Of a DNA stretch of 8,577 nucleotides, positions 1 to 5,834 are shown piece by piece. A program made the translations under genes and the position numbers. Position 1 is the first letter of the stretch, and every line of letters begins with the position of its first letter. The stretch spans positions 1-8,577 of the forward strand of contig CALWVX010000072.1 in assembly GCA_944385065.1 (NCBI GenBank), written 5' to 3'. The notes under the pieces were generated by a model. It made no database searches. It saw only the letters and a program-made list of their open reading frames with translations, and was not told where the DNA came from. This DNA comes from an uncultured Oscillospiraceae bacterium. GTDB taxonomy: Bacteria; Bacillota; Clostridia; Oscillospirales; Oscillospiraceae.

Positions 1-1009
1 AGATGGGGGTCACCCGGCCCAGCAGGTGGGCGGCGTAGGGGGTGTGATACTGGCGCACGGTGGTGGCCTCGATGACCGCCCCGGTGAGGGCCTGCTCCTT
101 TACCCGGGAGATAAAGTCGATGTCCACGTCCTGGGCGAAGACATACTCGTTGGCCTGATACACGCCGGAGGAGCGCAGGGCCAGCTCATAGAGGATTCCG
201 GCCACCGCCCGGGCGTCCTCCGGGTCCAGGTCCCCCAGATTCAGGGCCGGGATCTCCGCCTCGGGGGCGGTCTCCTCGTCCACCGCGCCCGGGCCCTGAA
301 GCTCAAAGGTGCGGCACATCAGCCCCAGCAGCTCCTCCGCGTCGGGCAGAGTCCGGGGGGCCTCCTCCTGGGGCTGGGCGGGGGTCTCCTCCCCGCCGCC
401 GGTGAAGAAGTTTTGGATCCGCTCCAGCAGGCCGGGCTCCTCCTGGACGGGAGCGGGAGCGGCCTCCTCCTCCGGTTCCTGGGTGGGGTCATAGCTGAGC
501 CAGCCGTAATAGAGAGCCAGACGGCCCAGCCGGGTGAGGGTGGACACGCTCTCCCCCTCCTCGTTGACCGAGGTGGTGTAATAAGGGGTGTCGGTGGTGA
601 AGGTGAAGGGCTCGGTCTGGGAGATGGGCAGGTTGTCGGTCCACTCCACGCCCTCCTCCCGGGCGGCCTCAATCAGGGCCAGGAGAATGTCGTTGCGCCG
701 GTTCCCGGCGGCGGTCACGGCGTCTGCCGCCTCCTCGTCCTCCACCTCCTCATCTTCCATCAGGGAGGTGTCCAGAGTGACCTGATAGACCACCCGGTTG
801 GACACCAGCACCTGGCCGTTCCGGTCCAGAATCTGGCCTCGGGCGGACTCCACGGTCTGGGTCTCGGCCACCCGGCGCTGGGACTGCTCGTAGTAGTCGG
901 CGCCGTTGTTGATCTGAAGGTCGTACAGCGCGGCCCCCATGCCGGAGACCATCAGGGCCAGCAGCGCCACCACGGCCAGCACCCGGCGGCGGAATTGTTT
1001 GGGTTCCAT
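1..1009 (-). CDS. mrdA: Penicillin-binding protein 2 (class B, elongasome), N-terminal part only
   Basis: This encodes the first 336 residues of a class B penicillin-binding protein; the rest runs off the left edge. The family is the peptidoglycan transpeptidase of the elongation machinery, anchored in the membrane and acting outside it with MreC, MreD and RodA. Visible are a short basic N-terminus, one membrane segment at about residues 10-28, and the family motif RGQILDRNGQVL at 57-68. The stretch before the edge, around AHLLGRV at 327-333, matches the N-terminal pedestal region, while the SxxK, SxN and KTG catalytic motifs lie outside. ATG at 1009 is chosen because AAAGGAGG (1017-1024) sits 7 nt upstream. 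It follows mreD by 41 nt. Residues 85-95 and 178-216 are unusually acidic and proline-rich, probably surface loops. SpoVD or another class B PBP is possible, but the position after mreCD favours PBP2. Confidence 0.9.
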   Translation of the reverse strand, partial: MEPKQFRRRVLAVVALLALMVSGMGAALYDLQINNGADYYEQSQRRVAETQTVESARGQILDRNGQVLVSNRVVYQVTLDTSLMEDEEVEDEEAADAVTAAGNRRNDILLALIEAAREEGVEWTDNLPISQTEPFTFTTDTPYYTTSVNEEGESVSTLTRLGRLALYYGWLSYDPTQEPEEEAAPAPVQEEPGLLERIQNFFTGGGEETPAQPQEEAPRTLPDAEELLGLMCRTFELQGPGAVDEETAPEAEIPALNLGDLDPEDARAVAGILYELALRSSGVYQANEYVFAQDVDIDFISRVKEQALTGAVIEATTVRQYHTPYAAHLLGRVTPI

Positions 1010-1016
1010 GGGAAAA

Positions 1017-1024
1017 CCTCCTTT
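1017..1024 (-). promoter_or_regulatory. Ribosome binding site of mrdA
   Basis: AAAGGAGG lies 7 nt before the ATG at 1009, a near-perfect match to the 16S rRNA anti-Shine-Dalgarno sequence. It fixes the PBP2 start, whose reading frame is open to the window edge. Confidence 0.8.
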
Positions 1025-1050
1025 CCAGAGGGAGACAGGGAAACAGAGCT

Positions 1051-1563
1051 TCAGGCCAGGCGGGTGCCGCCCACCCGGCGGTAGATCCGCTGGAACAGCA
1101 GCCACACCAGGGGGCTCCACACCAGGGACCATAGCACCTCCGGGACGGCCACCTGGAGCATGGCCCCCAGGCCGGCGGAGTGGGTGATCAGGCCCCGGAC
1201 AATGCGCAGGGCGTCCAGGGCGGCCAGCAGGCCGGCGGAGCACAGAAGATAGCCGGGGAAGGACTGGCGCAGGACGTACTGGGACAGGTGGCCCATGATC
1301 AGTCCCGCCAGGGTCAGGCCGAACACCAGCCCTCCGAAGCCCCCGGGGTAGGCGGTCTCCCACCACAGGCCCACCGCCAGGCCGAAGCCGGCGCCGGCGT
1401 AAGCCCCCTCCAGCACGGCCACCGCCGCCGCCGCCAGGGGCAGCAGCATGGGGATGGTCCCGAACAGGGGGAAGCGGGGGAGAATACAGGCGTCCAGCAG
1501 CCACACGGGCAGCAGTCCCAGGGCGTAAAAGAACCATTTGTGGATCAGGTCACGGCGGGTCAT
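1051..1563 (-). CDS. mreD: Rod shape-determining protein MreD
   Basis: This is a 170-residue, very hydrophobic protein with about five or six membrane segments (roughly 10-28, 35-52, 55-68, 74-95, 102-122 and 135-157) and a basic C-terminal tail. MreD is the integral-membrane partner of MreC in the complex that guides side-wall peptidoglycan synthesis. MreD sequences are poorly conserved, so the call rests on size (the family is usually 160-180 residues), topology and position directly between mreC and a class B PBP. ATG at 1563 is preceded by GAGGAGGA at a good distance. The mreC stop lies 17 nt upstream, so the two are probably co-translated. Residues such as D24 and E69 inside or beside membrane segments are typical of small polytopic partners and are not diagnostic. 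Confidence 0.88.
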   Translation of the reverse strand: MTRRDLIHKWFFYALGLLPVWLLDACILPRFPLFGTIPMLLPLAAAAVAVLEGAYAGAGFGLAVGLWWETAYPGGFGGLVFGLTLAGLIMGHLSQYVLRQSFPGYLLCSAGLLAALDALRIVRGLITHSAGLGAMLQVAVPEVLWSLVWSPLVWLLFQRIYRRVGGTRLA

Positions 1564-1580
1564 GGCGGGGTCCTCCTCGG

Positions 1581-2423
1581 TTACTCCACAATGTCGAAAT
1601 CCTTGATGACAAACACCTCAATGAGGGAATCCAGCTGGGCCTCCGGGACGATCACGGCATAGCGGGACTGGCCGGAGGGGTCGGTAAAGACCCCCTCCAC
1701 CTGGCCCACCACCAGTCCGGAGGGATACACGTCGCCCCGGCCGGAGGTGAGCACCTCGTCCCCGGCCACCAGCTGGGCCCCCTCGGGCAGATAGCTCAGG
1801 CGCAGCCTGCCCTGGCTCATCAGCTCGAAATTGCCCTCCAGAATGCCGGCGGAGTAGGTGCGGGAGACAATGCCCCCCATTTCAATATCGGTATTGATCA
1901 CGGTGGACACGGTGGACCAGTTGAGCCCCACGTCGGAGACCACCCCCACCAGCACCCCCGTCTCGGTGACGACGCAGTCCCCCGCCTCCACGTCGGCGGC
2001 GGAGCCCTTGTCCAGGGTGAGGGTGGACTCCCAGTTGGTGGTGGAGCGGGCGGTCACCCGGGCCGATTCAAAGACAAAGTCCCGGCGCCGCTCCTGCAGG
2101 TCCAGCAGCTGGCGCAGCTGCTCGTTCTCCCGGCTGGCCTCCTGGCCCTGACGCACCTGGTCCTCCAGCTCGGCCACCTGGGCGCGTAGGTCGGACAGCT
2201 CCTCCTGGATCTGCCCGTACTGAAAGACGTACTGATAGACCCCCTCGGCCCATCCGGCCACGGCGGCGACACCGCTGCGCACCGGGGCGGTAATGGTGGA
2301 CACCACATTGGACAGCGGGTCGGCGTTTCCTCCCAGCAGGGAGGAGCTCACCCCGATGAGAATGGACAGCAGCAGGGCGATGACCAGCAGCAGAATTCCG
2401 TTTTTTCGCAGGAAGTTCTTCAC
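1581..2423 (-). CDS. mreC: Rod shape-determining protein MreC
   Basis: This 280-residue protein fits MreC, the bitopic scaffold that links the cytoplasmic shape machinery to wall synthases outside the membrane. It has a basic N-terminus (KNFLRKNG), a membrane helix at about 10-30, a heptad-rich, charged coiled coil at about 68-114, and a beta-rich domain from about 118 to the end. Family motifs in that domain are LDKGSAADVEAGD (137-149), followed by a GVLVGVVSDVG segment, and TSGRGDVYPSGLVVGQV (226-242). The start is taken as GTG at 2423, two bases after the maf stop, with AAAGGAG 8 nt upstream. The reading frame continues upstream to an ATG at 2498, but that adds 25 residues overlapping maf and puts non-MreC sequence before the basic tip. 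Length is normal for the family. Confidence 0.95.
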   Translation of the reverse strand: MKNFLRKNGILLLVIALLLSILIGVSSSLLGGNADPLSNVVSTITAPVRSGVAAVAGWAEGVYQYVFQYGQIQEELSDLRAQVAELEDQVRQGQEASRENEQLRQLLDLQERRRDFVFESARVTARSTTNWESTLTLDKGSAADVEAGDCVVTETGVLVGVVSDVGLNWSTVSTVINTDIEMGGIVSRTYSAGILEGNFELMSQGRLRLSYLPEGAQLVAGDEVLTSGRGDVYPSGLVVGQVEGVFTDPSGQSRYAVIVPEAQLDSLIEVFVIKDFDIVE

Positions 2424-2425
2424 GA

Positions 2426-3019
2426 TCAGCGCTCCTTTGCGGCGGCCATGGCCAGGGGGTCCAGGCCGAAGTCCGCCAGCATCCGGGCCAGCCGGCACAC
2501 GGGCAGGCCCATCACGTTGTAATAGTCGCCCTGAATCCCCTCCACCAGCATGGCGCCGTAGCCCTGGATGCCGTAGGCGCCCGCCTTGTCCATGGGCTCG
2601 CCGGTGGCCACATAGTGGTCGATGTCGGCCGGGGAGAGGGGGCGGAAGCGCACCAGGGCGGCCTCATGCCCGGTGTCGGCCCGGCTGCCCAGACGCAGGG
2701 TGAGGCCGGTGTAGACGGTATGCTCCCGGCCCGACAGGCGGGAGAGCATCCGGACGGCGTCCTCCTCGCTGCGGGGCTTGCCCAGCACCAGACCGTCGAT
2801 GGACACCACCGTGTCGGCGGCGATCACCAGACTGTCCGGGTGGGAGGAGGCCACCTCGGCGGCCTTGCGCCGGGACAGCTCCTCCACCAGCTCCGGGGGG
2901 GACAGGGCGGGGTCCGCAATCTCCTCCCCCCGGGCGGGAATGACCGAAAAGGGGGCCAGGCCCATCCGCTCCAGCAGCTCCCGCCGCCGGGGGGATTGAG
3001 AGGCTAAAATGATCTGCAT
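2426..3019 (-). CDS. maf: Maf-family nucleoside triphosphate pyrophosphatase (dTTP/UTP type)
   Basis: This 197-residue protein belongs to the Maf/YhdE family, which hydrolyses nucleoside triphosphates (dTTP, UTP and modified pyrimidine nucleotides) to the monophosphate and pyrophosphate and has been tied to septum control. Motifs in order are LASQSPRRRELL near the N-terminus (5-16), AADTVV (67-72) with the likely catalytic D69, LGKP (79-82), HTVYTG (100-105), KAGAYGIQG (145-153) and DYYNVMGLPV (165-174). The KAGAYGIQG and YYNVMGLP motifs place it in the dTTP/UTP subgroup. ATG at 3019 has AAGGAG 6 nt upstream; an overlapping ATG at 3024 is out of frame. The open frame extends to 3229, but that part covers the end of the preceding gene. 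It is followed after two bases by mreC, matching the classic maf-mre neighbourhood, though mreB is absent. Confidence 0.95.
   Translation of the reverse strand: MQIILASQSPRRRELLERMGLAPFSVIPARGEEIADPALSPPELVEELSRRKAAEVASSHPDSLVIAADTVVSIDGLVLGKPRSEEDAVRMLSRLSGREHTVYTGLTLRLGSRADTGHEAALVRFRPLSPADIDHYVATGEPMDKAGAYGIQGYGAMLVEGIQGDYYNVMGLPVCRLARMLADFGLDPLAMAAAKER
2432..2438 (-). promoter_or_regulatory. Ribosome binding site deciding the GTG start of mreC
   Basis: AAAGGAG sits inside the last codons of maf, 8 nt before GTG at 2423. It decides between this GTG and the in-frame ATG at 2498, and it implies that mreC translation is coupled to the end of maf translation. Confidence 0.75.
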
Positions 3020-3056
3020 GGCATACTCCTTACAGTTGGCATCGGCGGAGGCGGGG

Positions 3057-3959
3057 TCAGCCCTCCATCTGGGCGTCGACAGGACCGTCGGACAGGGTGC
3101 CGCTGACCTGGATGGAGTGGCCCCAGAACATCTCGCCGTCGTTGAACCAGAAGACAAAGCCCTGATCGGGGGAGACCTGGATGGTGTCCAGCTCCATGCG
3201 GGACATGAACTGCTCCCGGTCGATCTCACCGGGCTCGTCCTCCCCGTCCTCCTCCTCGCCGGCCCACTGGTTGGCCAGCTCCAGAAGCCGGTCGGCGGCG
3301 CAGGCCCGGACGCGGGCGTCCCAGCCGGCCGGGTCGGCCAGCAGGGCCCTGGCGGTCTCCTGGGCCGCCTTCATCTCCTCCTCCGGTCCCTGGTCGAAGT
3401 TCAGGCGCACCTTGCCGCCCAGCCAGTCCACCTCCGTCTCATACCACTTGATCCGGCGGTTGAGCACAAAGGTGCCCAGCCCCTCCACATAGGTGCTGTC
3501 GGGCTTCTTCTGCTCCTCCAGAATGGCCTTCAGATCGGGGTCAAAGCCGGGCTGGGGCAGGTCCAGCAGCAGGAGCCGCTGCCCGTCCTGAGAGGGGCGG
3601 ACGCGGCATTTGATGAGAAAGTCGGGGTAGGTGCGCTGGCGCAGAAAGCCCAGGAGCTTCTCGTCGGCCAGGGTGACCAGCTGAATTTCCTCCCGGCGGA
3701 TGTCGGGGCTGTCCTCCTCCATCCAGGCGGTCAGGCCGATGGAGGCCAGCCACAGGTCGGAGTCCTCCAGCTTCTGGCCGGAGAAGCCCGCGGGGCCGGT
3801 GACGGCCAGAATGGACAGCTCCTGGGGCAGGAACTGCTGCCCCAGGGCCCGGACAGCCTCCGGGGTCTCGCCTTTCCGGGCCGACTGGTCGGCGGCCTTC
3901 CGGAGCCGGTCCTGCTCCTCCGGGCGCTCTGCGCTCTTTTTCTTAAACAATCCAAACAT
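3057..3959 (-). CDS. Uncharacterised protein with a DUF2262-like C-terminal domain
   Basis: This is a 300-residue soluble protein without signal peptide or membrane segment, and its function is unknown. The N-terminus is basic (MFGLFKKK) and followed by a charged linker. Residues about 45-145 form a mixed alpha/beta-looking region I do not recognise. Residues about 158-300 resemble DUF2262 as I remember that family: GTFVLNRRIKWYE (162-174), then WLGGKVRL, a helical stretch ending in LANQWAG, an acidic loop (235-246), and a terminal segment with FNDGEMFWGHSIQVSG (272-287). ATG at 3959 is preceded by GAGGAGG with 7 nt spacing, 21 nt after the dut stop, and maf follows 37 nt downstream. Co-transcription between two nucleotide-sanitising enzymes is clear, but I see no catalytic motif that would support a shared function. 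Confidence 0.8.
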   Translation of the reverse strand: MFGLFKKKSAERPEEQDRLRKAADQSARKGETPEAVRALGQQFLPQELSILAVTGPAGFSGQKLEDSDLWLASIGLTAWMEEDSPDIRREEIQLVTLADEKLLGFLRQRTYPDFLIKCRVRPSQDGQRLLLLDLPQPGFDPDLKAILEEQKKPDSTYVEGLGTFVLNRRIKWYETEVDWLGGKVRLNFDQGPEEEMKAAQETARALLADPAGWDARVRACAADRLLELANQWAGEEEDGEDEPGEIDREQFMSRMELDTIQVSPDQGFVFWFNDGEMFWGHSIQVSGTLSDGPVDAQMEG

Positions 3960-3980
3960 GGGGATTCCTCCTCGCCTGTT

Positions 3981-4430
3981 TCAGATCCCGGTGGAGCCGA
4001 AGCCGCCGGCCCCCCGCTGCGTCTCATCCAGCTCCTCTACCAGCCGGATCCGGGCCTGGACCGCCGGGACCACCATCAGCTGGGCGATCCGGTCTCCGGG
4101 CCGGATGGGGAAGTCCTCCCGGCCGGAATTCTGAAGGCCCACCAGAATCTCCCCCCGGTAGTCGCTGTCGATGACCCCCACGCAGTTGGCGGGGGCCACG
4201 CCGTGCTTGACGCCCAGGCCGCTGCGGGCCAGCACCAGAGCCACATAGTCCGCCGAGGGCAGGGCGATGGCCAGCCCGGTGGGGATGACCCGGCGCTCTC
4301 CCGCGGGGATGACCACCGGCTCCTCCAGACAGGCGTGGAGGTCCATGGCCGCCGCCCCGGGGGTGGCGTAGTAGGGCAGGGGGATCTCGGTCCCGATTTT
4401 AGGGGACAGCGCTTTGATTTTCAAGTCCAT
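3981..4430 (-). CDS. dut: dUTP diphosphatase (trimeric dUTPase)
   Basis: This 149-residue protein hydrolyses dUTP to dUMP and pyrophosphate, keeping uracil out of DNA and supplying dUMP for dTMP synthesis. All five motifs of the homotrimeric family are present: I, AAAMDLHA (26-33); II, ARSGLGVKHGV (68-78); III, GVIDSDYRGEI (85-95) with catalytic D88 and substrate-binding Y91; IV, GDRIAQLMV (112-120); V, the glycine-rich RGAGGFGSTG (139-148). Length is normal. ATG at 4430 is preferred because GGGAG (4439-4443) lies 8 nt upstream. An in-frame ATG at 4445 would add only MGVAK and has no binding site in its A-rich upstream sequence. The gene opens a close-packed run of six genes reaching mrdA and follows the largest gap in the window, so it may have its own promoter. 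Confidence 0.97.
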   Translation of the reverse strand: MDLKIKALSPKIGTEIPLPYYATPGAAAMDLHACLEEPVVIPAGERRVIPTGLAIALPSADYVALVLARSGLGVKHGVAPANCVGVIDSDYRGEILVGLQNSGREDFPIRPGDRIAQLMVVPAVQARIRLVEELDETQRGAGGFGSTGI

Positions 4431-4438
4431 TTTGGCAA

Positions 4439-4443
4439 CTCCC
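4439..4443 (-). promoter_or_regulatory. Ribosome binding site deciding the dut start
   Basis: GGGAG lies 8 nt before ATG at 4430 and overlaps the alternative ATG at 4445. Upstream of 4445 there are only A-runs and CCC, so the downstream ATG is the better start. Confidence 0.6.
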
Positions 4444-4483
4444 ATCGGTTTTTTGGGTCTTTTTTATGGTTTGTGTTTCCGCC

Positions 4484-4497
4484 CGCCGCCTGCGGCG
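4484..4497. repeat. 14-bp perfect palindrome in the luxC-dut gap
   Basis: CGCCGCAGGCGGCG reads as an exact inverted repeat with two bases at the centre once the arms are paired. In RNA it could form a short, strong G+C hairpin, realistically five pairs with a four-base loop. No U-run follows on the transcribed (minus) strand, so it is not a standard intrinsic terminator. In G+C-rich DNA a palindrome of this size can arise by chance. Confidence 0.4.
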
Positions 4498-4577
4498 TCA
4501 AATCTGCCGCGGGGGGCGCTGTCCTGTTGATCTGGTGCGCCTGAGGGGTGCTCTCGGCAGCGGGACGGGGACGCGGT

Positions 4578-5834
4578 TCAGGGGTCCGCGATGTCCACCG
4601 CCCGCAGATAGCGGCGCAGGGGGTACTCCCCGTCGTGGGCCTCTCCGGGCAGGGGAAGGGACATACTGCCGGGGGCGGTAATCCGGTTGACCCCCGCCCG
4701 GGCCAGCAGGGAGGTGAGTTCGGCCCGCTCCTCCGCCGGACACAGCAGCCCCGCCGTCTGCAGGCGGCCCCGCTGGGGGGCCAGGGCCCGAACCAGCCGC
4801 TCCCGGGGCAGGCCCTTGACCAGAACATTTCCATAGAGGGGGGACAGCTCCAGCTCCCGGCCGCCGCACACCGTCAGCGAACAGCCCCGGCCCGGGAACA
4901 CCCGGTCCTCAGCGCCGTCGGCCGCCAGCTCCAGCCGGTGCTCCCAGCCGTGGAGGGTGCCCAGCGCGGCACGGCCGGGGTCCGGGCGGGCCGTCCGGAC
5001 CGCCTGCTCCAGCAGGGGCAGGAAAGACCGGGCAAAGGACTCCAGCGCCTCCCGCCGGTCCGTATCCAGATAGATGACCTGACAGGAGGAGCACAGCAGC
5101 CCGTCGGTGGCGGCGATGTGGCGGGCCAGTCCGGCCAGATCGTCCGGGTCCGGTTCGCCGGACAGATAGGCGAAGCTGAGCCGGTGGCCCCACTCAATCA
5201 GACGGCAGCCGGCCGGGGCCATGGCCCGCAGGCCGGTCACCGCCACGTCTCCGCCCCAGGTGACGATCCCGTCGGCCAGCCGGGCCAGAGTCTGAAGCGA
5301 GGCCCGGTCCCGGGAGGGGATGGGGAACACATAGAGATAGGGGGCCAGCCGGGGCTCGGTGTCGGCCAGCAGCTTCAGCAGGGCCAGAGACAGCCCTGAG
5401 CCGCCCGAGGGCAGCTTCACCAGATTCAGGTTGCCGGTGAGCAGGCCCTCCAGGGCGGTATAGGCGGGCAGTCCGTCCAGATTGCCCGCGGCGATGTGGA
5501 GCAGCACCCCCAGGGGATACGCCTCCGTCCGGCCGAAGGGGCGGGGGCCGCTGAGACCGCCCGTCTCCCGGGCCAGCCGGGCTTCCAGAGCCTCGGGCCG
5601 GAGGAAGGACCGGTACTCTGCCAGCTCCGCCAGCAGTCCGGGGGAGGAGTATCGGGCGATCAGCTCGTCCAGCTCTCCCCGGTCCAGCCGGTCCAGCAGC
5701 GCGCCGCACGCCCCTGTGACCACGCCGGGCTCCAGCGGGGGGCGGGACAGGGTGGAGACGATCTCCTCCTCCAGACCGGCGAGTACCTGGGGCAGGTCTT
5801 CGTCCGGGCGGAGAATACCGTTGGCCAGAATCAA
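4578..5834 (-). CDS. LuxC-like acyl-CoA (acyl-protein) reductase
   Basis: This 418-residue protein fits the LuxC family, NADPH-dependent reductases that take an acyl group from a thioester onto an active-site cysteine and release the aldehyde. Characteristic segments are GVLLHIAAGNLDGLPAY (109-125), GNLNLVKLPSGGSG (134-147), TWGGDVAV (192-199), GHRLSFAYL (216-224), the cysteine motif LLCSSCQVIYL (246-256) and HDGEYPLRRYLR (400-411) near the end. C248 aligns with the catalytic cysteine of the family's CxSPQ-like motif, and the proline position is C251 here. The start is TTG at 5834, overlapping the upstream stop as TTGA, with a purine-rich GGGGGGAGG just before it. No luciferase genes are near, so bioluminescence is not implied. 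The substrate, a fatty or other acyl chain, cannot be read from sequence. Family call sure, role unknown. Confidence 0.88.
   Translation of the reverse strand: MILANGILRPDEDLPQVLAGLEEEIVSTLSRPPLEPGVVTGACGALLDRLDRGELDELIARYSSPGLLAELAEYRSFLRPEALEARLARETGGLSGPRPFGRTEAYPLGVLLHIAAGNLDGLPAYTALEGLLTGNLNLVKLPSGGSGLSLALLKLLADTEPRLAPYLYVFPIPSRDRASLQTLARLADGIVTWGGDVAVTGLRAMAPAGCRLIEWGHRLSFAYLSGEPDPDDLAGLARHIAATDGLLCSSCQVIYLDTDRREALESFARSFLPLLEQAVRTARPDPGRAALGTLHGWEHRLELAADGAEDRVFPGRGCSLTVCGGRELELSPLYGNVLVKGLPRERLVRALAPQRGRLQTAGLLCPAEERAELTSLLARAGVNRITAPGSMSLPLPGEAHDGEYPLRRYLRAVDIADP

Larger units (their letters stand above)
4431..4577 (-). other. Intergenic gap between luxC and dut, possible internal promoter region
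   Basis: This 147-nt stretch is the longest non-coding segment in the window. Its luxC-proximal two thirds are G+C-rich and its dut-proximal third is A-rich, with two A6 runs separated by GACCC. A TTGACG hexamer (4496-4501) resembles a -35 box, and CATAAA further downstream resembles a -10 box. They are 27 bases apart, too far for a standard sigma-A promoter, so no promoter is called. A change in composition ahead of dut is what an internal promoter or mRNA leader would look like, but the sequence does not prove one. Confidence 0.4.

Noticed and set aside
26..1084. 352-codon open frame on the plus strand
   Set aside because: It lies opposite mrdA and the end of mreD, and its Gly/Leu/Val/Gln-rich translation has no recognisable domain.
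2424..2498. N-terminal extension of MreC to ATG at 2498
   Set aside because: It overlaps the end of maf and places non-family residues before the basic tip and membrane helix. GTG at 2423 has AAAGGAG at ideal spacing.
3020..3229. N-terminal extension of Maf to 3229
   Set aside because: It covers the last part of the DUF2262-like gene in another frame. Maf proteins begin at the MQIILASQSPRR segment, where a good binding site is present.
4484..4497. Intrinsic terminator after luxC
   Set aside because: The palindrome is short and no U-run follows on the transcribed strand; the A-rich DNA downstream gives A-runs in the transcript instead.
4465..4501. Sigma-A promoter from TTGACG to CATAAA
   Set aside because: The hexamers are 27 bases apart instead of about 17, and no TATAAT-like box lies at proper distance from TTGACG.
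3009..4544. 511-codon open frame on the plus strand
   Set aside because: It runs antisense to maf, the DUF2262-like gene and dut, all with clear family motifs. Its product is rich in Gly, Leu, Gln and His, as expected from reading G+C-rich genes backwards, and no binding site or family motif supports it.
4421..4834. 137-codon minus-strand frame across the luxC-dut gap
   Set aside because: Most of it lies inside luxC in another frame, it overlaps the dut start, and it has Pro/Arg-rich composition with no motif or binding site.
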